Part shown: positions 1-7,371 of the stretch, in pieces | Position numbering within the stretch: position 1 is the stretch's first letter | Layout of the letters: each line of letters opens with the position of its first letter | NCBI RefSeq assembly: GCF_900002405.1 | Contig: NZ_LK995542.1 | Coordinates: 148,449-212,448 of the forward strand | Length of the DNA stretch: 64,000 bases | Reading direction: 5' to 3' | From: Actinomyces succiniciruminis | Lineage (GTDB): Bacteria > Actinomycetota > Actinomycetes > Actinomycetales > Actinomycetaceae | The notes under the pieces: generated by a model | What the model saw: only the letters and a program-made list of their open reading frames with translations | Databases searched by the model: none | Told to the model about the DNA's origin: nothing | Translations under genes and position numbers: made by a program

Positions 1-494
1 AGGCGCATCCGCACCGACACGAGGGCATCTCCTGGGACGCGGTCGCCGCCCGCCTGGCCGCGCATCCCGAGGCGCTGACCGCGCTCGGACGCATGGAGGA
101 CACGGGCGGGGAGCCCGACGTCGTCGCCTATGACGCGCAGGCGGACGAATTCGTCTTCTACGACTGTTCGGCCGAAACGCCCGCCGGCCGGCGCAGCCTG
201 TGCCTGGACGACGAGGCCCTGCGCTCCCGCAAGCGGAACCCGCCGCGGGGCAGCGCCGCGGGTGAGGCGGCGGCGATCGGCGTCGAGCTCATGAGCGAGG
301 CGGACTACCACCACCTGCAGGGCCTGGGGGAGTTCGACTTGAAGACCTCGACCTGGCTGGCGACGCCGGCGGATGTCCGGGCACTGGGAGGCGCACTGTT
401 CGGCGACCGGCGCTTCGGCCGGGTCTTCGTCTACCACAACGGCGCCGACTCCTACTACGGGGCGCGCGGCTGGCGCGGCGTGCTGCGGGTTTAG
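1..494 (+). CDS. DUF4256 family protein, 5'-truncated by window edge
   Basis: An open frame enters from the window edge; its codons are in phase with position 3 and it stops at 492-494. The visible part reads HPHRHEGISWDAV, then a G-EPDVV-YD segment, FYDCSAE, a run of basic residues (RKRNPP), and the C-terminal LKTSTWL, FGDRRFGRVFVYHNGA and YYGARGWRG. This pattern is typical of the DUF4256 family, small cytoplasmic proteins of about 185 residues without a defined role. An internal ATG lies at 93, but homology-like sequence continues upstream of it, so the true start is outside the window. No operon partner is visible because the next gene is on the other strand. Confidence 0.75.
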   Translation, partial: AHPHRHEGISWDAVAARLAAHPEALTALGRMEDTGGEPDVVAYDAQADEFVFYDCSAETPAGRRSLCLDDEALRSRKRNPPRGSAAGEAAAIGVELMSEADYHHLQGLGEFDLKTSTWLATPADVRALGGALFGDRRFGRVFVYHNGADSYYGARGWRGVLRV

Positions 495-535
495 CGGCCG
501 GGGTCAGCGCGCAGCCGGCGTCAGCCGGTAGGCAG

Positions 536-1558
536 TCATGCCGTCTTCGGTGTTTTGGATGAGATGAAGGCATCGAAGTCGAAGGGCTCCGCGGGGCCGC
601 TCGCTTCGCCTGCTGCAAGCGCCTCGCGCAGTGCCGTCGGTCCCGCCGCGCGGCGTGCAATGGCTGCTGCCCGAGGATCGTCGGGCAGCACGACGAGCCC
701 ATCGGTGACGCCGGGCCAGTGCAGGGGCGGGGAGAAGCCGGCACGTGCGAGCGCCGTGCGGATGGCGGCGGCTTGGGGATGGGCGATCACCGGCGGGTAG
801 GCGGCCCCGGGGTTGATGACGTCCAGATCGGCGACGGCGGCGTGCAGGCGCGCCAGGCGGGCGCGACGCCGGGTGAGCTCGGCGCCTAGCCCCGGGGCGG
901 CGAGCCGGGCACGGTAAGGGCCCGGCATGGGGGCGGGAGCCCAGGCGAGGTCGAGCAGGTCCTCGACGGCGTCCTTGAGCACGGGCACATCCCGGTGGCG
1001 TTCGGCGATCGCGGCGACGGCGGCCAGGTCCGCGTTCAGTTCGTCCCGGGTCGGCGCCGTCGGGCGCGCGAGCCCGTGGACCACGCCGCCGAGCGGGATG
1101 GGCAGCAGCTTGCGCAGGCTCGCCACCAGATAGTCGGCGTCGTGAGGGCGAGCGGCCTCGGGCTCGGCGTCTGTCAGCAGTTCTTCGGCGCGTTCCAGTG
1201 CCGTGTGGGTGGCGTCGACGACGATGCGCGCCCCGGTCGAGCGGGCGGCGGCGAGCACGGCGCGGAGTTCGTCGCCGGCCCGGTTGCCGAAGGTCTCGGC
1301 GTGCAGGATCAGTGGCTGCCGGTTGCAGGCCGCGAGCGCGGCGGCGAGGGCGCCGGGGTCGAGCAGGCCGGATGGTGCGCAGTCGACGTTAGTGACGTGC
1401 AGGCCCTCGAGCTCGAAGGGGGTGGTCATGGCGGTGCAGCGCACGCGGGGCGCCAGGACCTCGCGGACGCCGTCGGCGCGGGCCTCGCGGGCCACCAGGG
1501 CCAGCGTGTGCCTGCCCGCGGCGGTGAACACGGGCGATGCCGGCTGGGACGTAGGCAT
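536..1558 (-). CDS. PLP-dependent aminotransferase-fold protein, probable
   Basis: This 340-residue protein has the layout of a fold-type I PLP enzyme. It shows a small-domain start, an Asp-containing stretch ARIVVDATHTALE near residues 135-147, and SLRKLLPIPLGG near residue 175, where the Lys would be the cofactor-binding residue. The substrate is not recognisable. The open frame extends 47 residues further upstream, but that part overlaps the divergent arfB start region and is rich in Arg/Ala, so I chose the ATG at 1558. Only about 33 bp separate it from the divergent arfB, implying back-to-back promoters. The family assignment rests on pattern only. Confidence 0.5.
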   Translation of the reverse strand: MPTSQPASPVFTAAGRHTLALVAREARADGVREVLAPRVRCTAMTTPFELEGLHVTNVDCAPSGLLDPGALAAALAACNRQPLILHAETFGNRAGDELRAVLAAARSTGARIVVDATHTALERAEELLTDAEPEAARPHDADYLVASLRKLLPIPLGGVVHGLARPTAPTRDELNADLAAVAAIAERHRDVPVLKDAVEDLLDLAWAPAPMPGPYRARLAAPGLGAELTRRRARLARLHAAVADLDVINPGAAYPPVIAHPQAAAIRTALARAGFSPPLHWPGVTDGLVVLPDDPRAAAIARRAAGPTALREALAAGEASGPAEPFDFDAFISSKTPKTA

Positions 1559-1591
1559 GCGCCCAGGGTAGGCCCGGCGCACACTGTTCGC

Positions 1592-2032
1592 ATGAAGGAC
1601 CTGTCGATCCCGCCCGGCCCCGGCTGCCCGCGGGGGCTGACGGTGCCGGCGGCGGAGCTGAGCGAGCAGTTCACGCACGCCTCCGGCCCCGGCGGCCAAG
1701 GCGTAAACACCGCCGACTCCCGCGTCCAGCTGAGCCTGGACCTGGCGACGACGACGGCGCTTGACGAGCGGCAGCGCCAGCGGGCCCTACAAAACCTGAA
1801 CGAGCGCCTGACCGGGACGGTGCTCACGGTTACCGCGGCCGAGCACCGCTCCCAGTACCGCAATCGGATGGCGGCGCGGGAGCGCCTGGCGGCGTTGCTG
1901 CGGGGTGCGCTCGCACCGCCAGTGCCACGCCGGGCGACCAAGCCCACCCGTGGTTCCCAGCGTCGTCGTCTGGCGGCCAAGCGACGGCGCGCGGAGCTTA
2001 AGGGCCTGCGGCGCAGACCGTCCGCCGAGTAG
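1592..2032 (+). CDS. arfB: ArfB/YaeJ-type peptidyl-tRNA hydrolase (ribosome rescue)
   Basis: The product is a 146-residue protein with the release-factor catalytic motif HASGPGGQGVNTADSRVQL near residues 28-46. GGQ is the tripeptide that triggers hydrolysis of peptidyl-tRNA. The C-terminus is a strongly basic tail (KPTRGSQRRRLAAKRRR), which in ArfB enters the empty mRNA channel of stalled ribosomes. There is no codon-recognition domain, so this is a rescue factor and not RF1 or RF2. Length and layout match the family (about 140 residues). ATG at 1592 directly precedes the conserved N-terminal part. Confidence 0.88.
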   Translation: MKDLSIPPGPGCPRGLTVPAAELSEQFTHASGPGGQGVNTADSRVQLSLDLATTTALDERQRQRALQNLNERLTGTVLTVTAAEHRSQYRNRMAARERLAALLRGALAPPVPRRATKPTRGSQRRRLAAKRRRAELKGLRRRPSAE

Positions 2033-2076
2033 AGCCGCAGGCGCTTGCCGGGCGGCAGGGATGTGGGCGAGCGGTC

Positions 2077-2511
2077 TCAGAGACCCGCGAGCGTCTTTGA
2101 AGCTCCTCCGCTCATAATCGCGCGGGGGTTGCGCAGGCCCGCGCCGGCCAGGCGCGCGAAGCCGAGCTTCTCGTAGTACGGCAGCATTCCCGGATCGCAG
2201 CACAGGTCGACGGCGTACATGTCACCGAGCTGGGCTAGCAGTCGACGCACCAGTTCCGCGCCGATCCCCCGGCCCTGGTAGTCGGGGTGGACCTCGAGCC
2301 AGGGGATGAAGGCGTTGAGCACGCCGTCGCTGATGGCGTTGATGTAGCCGATGACGCGGTCGCCGTCGAGCGCCCAGACGCGCCGGTAACTGCCGTCCAT
2401 GACCGCCACCAGCTGCTGCGGGGAGGGAGGAGACGGCCAGCAGACGAACATGCCCTCGATCTGTCCGGGCGCGACGGCGCCGCGGCCGGTGAGGTAGGTC
2501 GGCTCGTCCAT
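2077..2511 (-). CDS. GNAT family N-acetyltransferase
   Basis: This 144-residue protein has the acetyl-CoA site of GNAT enzymes: a beta-strand AFIPWLEVHPDYQGRGIGAEL with the Q/R-x-x-G-x-G/A signature near residues 75-95, followed by a C-terminal YYEKLGF motif. The substrate cannot be inferred. The ATG at 2511 begins MDEPTYL; the frame runs further upstream into the hairpin repeat at 2567-2693, which is not coding. That repeat therefore lies directly in the promoter region of this gene and could influence its expression. Confidence 0.82.
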   Translation of the reverse strand: MDEPTYLTGRGAVAPGQIEGMFVCWPSPPSPQQLVAVMDGSYRRVWALDGDRVIGYINAISDGVLNAFIPWLEVHPDYQGRGIGAELVRRLLAQLGDMYAVDLCCDPGMLPYYEKLGFARLAGAGLRNPRAIMSGGASKTLAGL

Positions 2512-2566
2512 GGCGGGGATCCTACGGCGGAATTGCTCCCAGCAACGTATGTCACTCAGCCCTGGG

Positions 2567-2741
2567 CTGCGCCACTTCACCGTCTGCAACGCCACTTCGG
2601 GGTTAACAACGCCGGTTAACCGTCTGCTGAAAGCTCCTGGGGTATACAGCAGAACGTTAAGTAGCGTTGTTAACGTCCAACCGGCGCAGCAGACACCTCG
2701 GCCCCGATGCAATCACCACACACCCAAACCGGAAGAACCGG
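2567..2741 (+). repeat. Intergenic hairpin element, copy 1, with terminal motif
   Basis: Positions 2567-2693 match the reverse complement of 29982-30109 at roughly 85% by eye, including the shared blocks CAACGCCACTTCGGGGTTAA and TTAAGTAGCGTTGTTAACG. The two halves are inverted repeats of each other: GTTAACCGGCGTTGTTAACC-like arms around a GTATAC-containing centre. At 2714-2741, read on the minus strand, follows CGGTTCTTCCGGTTTG plus GGTGTGTGGTG, the terminal motif of the larger elements described at 6195, 29905 and 46900. This looks like a truncated copy of such an element upstream of the acetyltransferase gene. Confidence 0.8.
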
Positions 2742-2773
2742 TAACACCGCAGACGTCGCACACGGGCGCGCGG

Positions 2774-3607
2774 TCACTCCTCGATGATCGGGAAGCACGC
2801 ATCCGTAACCCAGGTGGACGGGTCGGGGTTGTGCGCCGGGCCGACCCGGTAGATGTTGAGCATGGGTCCCGTGCGAAGGTTGTGGGCCGCGATGTAACTG
2901 CCGATCGCCGCGGTGACCTCCGGCATGCCGTCATATCCGCCATGTAGCGTGGCGGCCACGACGTCGCGCGCAGGCACCTCACGGCATTCCAACGGCGCTA
3001 CCGGTGTGAAGGGTTCCGGGACTCTGATCCAAACCTCGAGCTCTACATCAGTCTCCCTGTACTCCGGGTCTAGGTAGGTCGCCCCACCCAGCCCTTCGTC
3101 ATGACTGGGCAGTTCCAGGCCGCTGCGCTCCATGAGCGGCACGATCTCCTGCCACAGCCGGCCCTCGTCGTTGTAGGACGGCAGGACGCGGCGCAGGACT
3201 GCCACGGTCATGGCAGGCATGTGAATCTGGCGGACATCGATATCCATGGTCGACTCCTTGAGATAGGCGTTGATATGTTCAAACGCGGCGCTCATGCGTT
3301 CCAGCCGTTCCCGCTCGGCATCCAAGCGGTCGCCGTGGGCGGACATGATGGCGCGCACACGCGTCGGATCACCACGGTTGGCCATAATCTCGGCGATCTC
3401 CCCGACCGGCATTCCGGCGTCACGCAGTCGTACGATCCAGTGTGCGTCAGTGAGCTGAGAGGGCGCGTAGGACCGGTGCCCGGTGAATGGGTCGATGGCG
3501 GCGGGCTCGAGTACACGCTGTTCCTGGTAGTAGCGCAGCATCCTCACACTGATCGCCGTGAGCCTGGAGAACAGACCGATACGCAGCAGTCCCTCGTCGT
3601 GATCCAT
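2774..3607 (-). CDS. MerR family regulator with GyrI-like effector domain
   Basis: The product is 277 residues. The N-terminal 70 residues are a MerR winged helix (LLRIGLFSRLTAISVRMLRYY, then GHRSYAPSQL), followed by a coiled dimerisation helix (about 90-115). A C-terminal effector-binding domain runs from about 130 to the end (AVLRRVLPSY, VELEVWIRV, ATLHGGYDGM, YRVGP), as in BmrR/GyrI-type multidrug sensors. ATG at 3607 fits the usual distance to the helix-turn-helix; an in-frame ATG also exists at 3628. It diverges from the phd gene across about 110 bp. The ligand and targets are unknown; no efflux gene is adjacent. Confidence 0.85.
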   Translation of the reverse strand: MDHDEGLLRIGLFSRLTAISVRMLRYYQEQRVLEPAAIDPFTGHRSYAPSQLTDAHWIVRLRDAGMPVGEIAEIMANRGDPTRVRAIMSAHGDRLDAERERLERMSAAFEHINAYLKESTMDIDVRQIHMPAMTVAVLRRVLPSYNDEGRLWQEIVPLMERSGLELPSHDEGLGGATYLDPEYRETDVELEVWIRVPEPFTPVAPLECREVPARDVVAATLHGGYDGMPEVTAAIGSYIAAHNLRTGPMLNIYRVGPAHNPDPSTWVTDACFPIIEE

Positions 3608-3674
3608 GCCTCCATGGAACATCCTCACACCGTGTCAGATGCAAGTGGGCGTCGGCCTCTTGTACGGGCTATAC

Positions 3675-3693
3675 ACCCGACATAACGTCGGGT
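3675..3693. promoter_or_regulatory. Palindromic operator upstream of phd-type antitoxin
   Basis: The sequence is ACCCGAC-ATAAC-GTCGGGT, a perfect 7-bp inverted repeat with a 5-nt centre. It lies 26 bp before the antitoxin ATG, embedded in an AT-richer stretch (CTATACACC...GGTATGTGG). Phd/YefM antitoxins repress their own operons by binding such palindromes, so autoregulation is the likely role. A good ribosome site (AGGAGGTG) follows at about 3705-3713. Confidence 0.6.
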
Positions 3694-3718
3694 ATGTGGC
3701 TACACAGGAGGTGTCGAC

Positions 3719-3958
3719 ATGCCGTCGATCACTGCTCGCGACTTCAACCACGATGTCAGTGCCACCAAGCGGGCCGCCAATGAGGGACCGGTCATCATCA
3801 CGGACCGAGGCAAGCCAGCTTACGTTTTGCTGACCATTAACGACTACCGCCGACTCGGGGGGACGGGCGCCTCGCTCGTGGACAGGCTGAGCATGGATGA
3901 CGACGTCGACGTCGAGTTCGAGCCGGCCTCTATCGGTCTGAAGGCTCCGGAGTTATGA
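3719..3958 (+). CDS. Phd/YefM family antitoxin
   Basis: This 79-residue protein begins MPSITARDFNHDVSATKRAA, then GPVIITDRGKPAYVLLTINDYRRL. This is the Phd/YefM fold: an N-terminal DNA-binding half and a hydrophobic 'prevent-host-death' strand pair. The C-terminal part (DDDVDVEFEPASIG) is the acidic flexible tail that normally wraps a toxin. The stop overlaps the next ATG (ATGA), the usual coupling in toxin-antitoxin operons. The partner toxin is broken, so this is an orphan antitoxin. It has a strong AGGAGG ribosome site. Confidence 0.88.
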   Translation: MPSITARDFNHDVSATKRAANEGPVIITDRGKPAYVLLTINDYRRLGGTGASLVDRLSMDDDVDVEFEPASIGLKAPEL

Positions 3959-4166
3959 GCTACCTATTGGATACCAATGCAGTCAGTGAGCTCCGCAAGC
4001 CCGCCGTGCCGCACACCTGCATGTCCCCGACCCGCGGCCGGAGCGCGACGCACTGATCGCGGCCACCGCCGCGGTCCACGGCCTGACCGTCGTGACGCGC
4101 AACGTCAAGGACTTCGCACCGCTGGAGGTAGCGGTCGTCAATCCGTGGGAGGGCACGCCCCGATGA
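3955..4166 (+). pseudogene. PIN-domain (VapC/FitB-type) toxin remnant with internal deletion
   Basis: ATG at 3955 overlaps the antitoxin stop and encodes MSYLLDTNAVSELRKPAVPH, the classic PIN start with the first catalytic Asp in LLDTN. The frame then ends prematurely at about 4056. In another frame, the typical C-terminus follows from 4014: PRPERDALIAATAAVHGLTV, then VTRNVKDFAPLEVAVVNPWE, ending at 4166. A normal VapC has about 130-140 residues; here only about 68 codons' worth remains. A deletion removed the middle (with the second acidic active-site residue) and shifted the frame. The toxin is inactive. Confidence 0.87.
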
Positions 4167-4194
4167 ACGAAGCTGTGCAGGCAACGCAGTCCTG

Positions 4195-5043
4195 TCAGTC
4201 CAGGAAGGCGCGAACTTGTGAGGCGAAGAGGTCCGGCTCCTGGAAGATGGCGCCGTGGCCGGCGCCGGGGTAGAGCTCCTCGAGCCTGGCGGCGGGCAGG
4301 CGCCGTCCCAGGTCTAGGGTGTTCGAACTGGGAACCATGAGGTCGTTGTCGCCGTTCACCACCAGGACCGAGTGGCCGATCCGGGACAGGTCCTGCGGTT
4401 CCTGCCGCCCCCAGCCGCGCACGGCCCTGAGTTGGCGTAGGAGGCCGGGCACCCGCGCGGCCCTGTCCGGATGCTTGAAGGCCGCCACGCGGTCCAGGAA
4501 CTCATCCGCCCTGTCCCAGGCGGTCACGGGGAAGAACAGGTAGTGACGGGGGTCCTTTCGGGTCAGCGCCGCCTTCGCCATGGCCCGGAAGGTCAGGCCC
4601 GGCACCCTGGCGATACCCGCGCCTCCCGCCGGGCCGGTTCCAGCCAGCACGGCCATGCGGAACCGCTGCGGATGGGCCAGCAGCAGCTGTTGAGTAACGA
4701 AGCCGCCCAGCGAGAGCCCGAGCACGTCCACCCGCTCCAGCCCTGCGGCGTCCAGGAACTCGATCACGCCGTCGGCCATCTCCGCAACGGTCGTTGGCGC
4801 CGAGCCGGACGAGCCGCCCATGCCGTGGTAATCCACCGCTATGACCGGGCGGTCCTGCGCCAACCGGTCGACCAGCAGCGGGTCCCAGCCGTCGAGGGTG
4901 GCCGCCAGGTGGTTCAGGAGCAGCAGGGGCACCCCGCCGTCGGAACCGACCGCCCGGTACGCGAAATGCGCCCCTTGGGGTGTGGACATGCGCTCGACCG
5001 GCGCGTCCACGTATGGGCCGTCGAAGTACTTCACGGCGCTCAC
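4195..5043 (-). CDS. Alpha/beta hydrolase
   Basis: The product is a 282-residue alpha/beta-hydrolase-fold enzyme. It shows the oxyanion-side motif NHLAATLDGWD, the nucleophile elbow GLSLGG (Ser near residue 123), an acid in VVNGDNDLMVP and the catalytic His in GAGHGAIFQ near the C-terminus. No signal peptide is visible, so it should be cytoplasmic. Its ATG overlaps the TGA of the upstream oxidoreductase (ATGA at 5040-5043), so the two are translated together. The substrate is unknown; relatives include non-haem peroxidases and lactone or ester hydrolases. Confidence 0.85.
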   Translation of the reverse strand: MSAVKYFDGPYVDAPVERMSTPQGAHFAYRAVGSDGGVPLLLLNHLAATLDGWDPLLVDRLAQDRPVIAVDYHGMGGSSGSAPTTVAEMADGVIEFLDAAGLERVDVLGLSLGGFVTQQLLLAHPQRFRMAVLAGTGPAGGAGIARVPGLTFRAMAKAALTRKDPRHYLFFPVTAWDRADEFLDRVAAFKHPDRAARVPGLLRQLRAVRGWGRQEPQDLSRIGHSVLVVNGDNDLMVPSSNTLDLGRRLPAARLEELYPGAGHGAIFQEPDLFASQVRAFLD

Positions 5044-6044
5044 TCCCCTGCCTCCACGACGATCTTGCCCGGGCGAGCCCTCCCGGAGGCGGACAGCTCC
5101 ATGGCCTGCTCCAGTTCGTCCAGCCTGAAGGTGTGTCCCACCAGCGGCTTGATGCTGCCGTCCTCAATGGCGGGGGCGAGTTGCGCCAGTCGGCCGCCGT
5201 CGGCACGCATGAAGAGGAACTTATACGCGGCTCCCTGCTGCTTGGCAGCGCGGCGCACCTTGCGGCCCATCAGCCACATGACCGGCTTCAGGATCGGCTT
5301 GCCCAGCTGTGCAGCGAAGTCGGGGTCGGGCGCGCCAACGACCGAGACCATGGTGCCTCCCGGTCGCAGCACCTTCATGGAGCGCAGGGTCTCGTCCTTT
5401 CCCAGGGTGTCCAGGACGACGTCGTAGTCCTGGACATGGTCCTCATACCTCTGGGTGCGGTAGTCCACGACGACGTCGGCGTCCAGCTCGCGGGCCAGGT
5501 TGACGTTCTTGGTGCTCACGGTGGTCGCGACCGTGGCGCCGAGGTGCTTGGCCACCTGGATGGCGACTGAGCCGAGGCCCCCGGTGCCACCCTGGATGAA
5601 GACCTTGTCCCCCGGCTTGACTCGCACCTTCTCCATGAAGGCCTGCGCGGCCGTGAGCAGCACCAGCGGCAGGGAGGCCGCCTCGGCGAAGCTGAGCCCG
5701 ACGGGCATGGGGGCGAGGTCGGCGGCATCGACGGCGATGGCCTGCGTGAAGGTGCCGATCCGGTTGATGCTCGGGCGCCCGAACACGTGGTCACCCACCG
5801 CTAGGTCCTCAACGCCGGGCCCCACCTCGGTGACCACGCCGGCGAGCTCCTGCCCCAGCACCTGCGGCAGCCGGTAGGGAATGAGCTGCCGGAACTGCCC
5901 GGCGGCGATCATGCGATCCAGCGGGTTGAGGCCGGCCGCACGGATCTCGACAACCACCTGCCCTGGACCGGCCGCCGGCTCGGGTATGTCCAGCCACTCG
6001 AGTGTCCCACCGTTGCGGTAGGAGGTAAGGGCATAGGCCTTCAT
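5040..6044 (-). CDS. Zinc-free NADPH:quinone oxidoreductase-like (MDR family)
   Basis: This 334-residue medium-chain reductase has a GroES-like N-terminal half (AAGLNPLDRMIAAG, then LGQELAGVV) and a Rossmann domain with VFIQGGTGGLGSVAIQVAKH near residues 146-165. The zinc-binding Cys/His set of alcohol dehydrogenases is missing, as in quinone oxidoreductases. ATG at 6044 has AGGAG about ten bases upstream; a second ATG at 6068 has weaker support. The gene leads an operon with the hydrolase and diverges from an HxlR regulator, a common arrangement for quinone or electrophile detoxification. Confidence 0.86.
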   Translation of the reverse strand: MKAYALTSYRNGGTLEWLDIPEPAAGPGQVVVEIRAAGLNPLDRMIAAGQFRQLIPYRLPQVLGQELAGVVTEVGPGVEDLAVGDHVFGRPSINRIGTFTQAIAVDAADLAPMPVGLSFAEAASLPLVLLTAAQAFMEKVRVKPGDKVFIQGGTGGLGSVAIQVAKHLGATVATTVSTKNVNLARELDADVVVDYRTQRYEDHVQDYDVVLDTLGKDETLRSMKVLRPGGTMVSVVGAPDPDFAAQLGKPILKPVMWLMGRKVRRAAKQQGAAYKFLFMRADGGRLAQLAPAIEDGSIKPLVGHTFRLDELEQAMELSASGRARPGKIVVEAGE

Positions 6045-6105
6045 CACGTCTGCTCCTGTCTCTGTCATGCTCCCATCGGGATACGACCCGGCAGGCGACA
6101 ACCAT

Positions 6106-6128
6106 CTAAGTCCAGATCGCGAACTTAG
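6106..6128. promoter_or_regulatory. Palindromic operator over the -10 of the oxidoreductase promoter
   Basis: The arms CTAAGT (6106-6111) and ACTTAG (6123-6128) are an exact inverted repeat separated by 11 bp, and the right arm overlaps the -10 box of the minus-strand promoter. An A/C-TTAG-type dyad of this spacing fits a dimeric winged-helix repressor. The adjacent HxlR regulator is the natural candidate, which is inference. Confidence 0.5.
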
Positions 6129-6150
6129 CCTGTGCCGGCTGCACTGTCAA
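6122..6150 (-). promoter_or_regulatory. Sigma-70-type promoter of the oxidoreductase-hydrolase operon
   Basis: On the minus strand, TTGACA (6150-6145), a 17-bp spacer and TAAGTT (6127-6122) lie about 78 bp before the ATG at 6044. A perfect -35 with ideal spacing makes this one of the clearest promoters in the window. It is overlapped by the palindrome at 6106-6128. Confidence 0.6.
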
Positions 6151-6194
6151 CCGGATGTCCAGCCCACAACGTCTTCTTCATGCACAGCCTTCAC

Positions 6195-6662
6195 GGTTCT
6201 TCGCGTTCGCGGGGTGCGGCGGGCCGGCGGTCGGCGTACGTGGTTGGAATGTCGGACACGTACGCCCGGGGGCGTCTTGGGTTCGCCACCAATGCGGCAG
6301 GCATTCACAGCCAAGAAGCCGCGGTCTCGAGCCGGCGCCCACATGACTCCAATGGCTCCAACGAATCCTCCGCCGGTCACCAACACCGTCGATCCGAGAA
6401 CGACCCCGCCAACCCGAGAACGACCTCTTCGGCCCGAGGACGACCCGGGTTCGGCCAAGACGTCCTCGTCAACCCGAAACCCTCCACATTCGGGAGGGTT
6501 TGGGGCCGACGAGGTCGTATTCGGCAGACCGACACCTACCGAGTACGACCTCGCCGCCCCGAGTACGACCTCCTCGGCCCGAGCACGACCTCGCCGAGCC
6601 GAAACCGACCACCGCATCACAACCCCAACCCAAACCGCCACACCCACAAAACACGGAGAACC
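6195..6662. mobile_element. Miniature transposon-like element A (non-coding)
   Basis: The ends 6195-6222 (GGTTCTTCGCGTTCGCGG plus GGTGCGGCGG) and 6635-6662 (minus strand: GGTTCTCCGTGTTTTGTG plus GGTGTGGCGG) are inverted copies matching at 21 of 28 positions. They resemble the ends of the elements at 29905 and 46900. No convincing gene lies inside; most of the interior is the 20-bp-period array at 6394-6610. TGCACA occurs just outside both ends (6181-6186 and 6665-6670) but is not tightly adjacent, so a target duplication is uncertain. It separates the oxidoreductase promoter from the HxlR gene. Confidence 0.55.
6394..6610. repeat. 20-bp-period repeat array (core CCGAGNACGACC)
   Basis: The hexamer ACGACC or a close variant recurs at exactly 20-bp steps. 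The first block is at 6400, 6420, 6440, 6460 (ACGTCC) and about 6480. The second is at 6525 (CAGACC), 6545, 6565, 6585 and 6605 (CCGACC). Most units read CCGAGNACGACCTC followed by G/C-rich filler. Between the blocks lies one inverted unit, GAGGTCGT at 6511-6518. Two DNA turns per unit would place all sites on one face of the helix. There are no spacers of unique sequence, so it is not a CRISPR array. Confidence 0.8.
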
Positions 6663-6866
6663 CCTGCACACCCCGGTCGCGAGCCGTGGAGCTCAGTGCT
6701 ACGCTCCCTGGGTATCAAAAGCGGACTCAGAGATGCGCCGGACTCGCAGGCGACGAGCGTACGCGGGTGCGACGCGCATGCACGGCTGCGGCCACACCTG
6801 CAGGCGAGCCGACGAGCCTGTTCCGCCCGCATCGACGCCGTATATACACGCATCCAGGAGACCGCG

Positions 6867-7346
6867 GTGCCATCGGCAGCCGCAACGGATCAGGGAGTGT
6901 CAGAGACCATGACGGGACCACAAACCACCTGCCCCATCGCCGCCAGCCTGGAGCTGCTGGGCGAGAAGTGGACTCTACTGATCCTTCGCGATATTCACCG
7001 GGGTATATGCCGGTTCAGCGACCTGGAGGAGAGTCTCGGATGCCCGCGCTCGGTACTGTCGGCGCGACTGAGGAAACTCGTCGAACACGACATCCTGCGG
7101 GCCGAGCCCTACCGGGAGCCCGGCCGCAGGCAGCGACACGCCTACACCCTCAGCACCAAGGGACGCAATCTTGCCCTCGTGCTGGCGGCGCTACAGCAAT
7201 GGGGACTCAAGCATCTGCCGGACGTGGCACCGATTGCGCCGGAGCCGGTTCACCTGGGTTGTGGCAGCCCCGTCGAGGCGCGCCTGTCCTGCCGCCGGGG
7301 CCACCACGTCGAGGCCGACGCCGTCGGCCTTCCGGAATGTTCGTAA
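6867..7346 (+). CDS. HxlR family transcriptional regulator
   Basis: The core reads TTCPIAASLELLGEKWTLLI, then LRDIHRGICRFSDLEESL, then CPRSVLSARLRKLVEHDIL. This is a full HxlR winged helix with the conserved Cys-Pro near the N-terminus (the redox or electrophile-sensing Cys in YodB/HypR relatives) and a C-terminal wing (PGRRQRHAYTLSTKG). I chose GTG at 6867, which has AGGAG about seven bases upstream; ATG at 6909 is the alternative and gives 145 residues. Additional Cys residues occur near the C-terminus (LGCGSP, LSCRRGH). It likely controls the divergent oxidoreductase operon. Confidence 0.85.
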   Translation: MPSAAATDQGVSETMTGPQTTCPIAASLELLGEKWTLLILRDIHRGICRFSDLEESLGCPRSVLSARLRKLVEHDILRAEPYREPGRRQRHAYTLSTKGRNLALVLAALQQWGLKHLPDVAPIAPEPVHLGCGSPVEARLSCRRGHHVEADAVGLPECS

Positions 7347-7371
7347 GCCACCACCATCGCACCGTCGGCAC

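Noticed and set aside
2077-2712. Longer N-terminus for the acetyltransferase
   Set aside because: The extra 67 codons run through the hairpin element and are not GNAT-like.
6394-6610. Possible CRISPR array
   Set aside because: The units are adjacent, with no unique spacers of constant size, and no cas gene is present.
6132-6866. N-terminal extension of the HxlR reading frame through element A
   Set aside because: The extension is repeat-derived sequence, and the regulator has a good ribosome site at GTG 6867.
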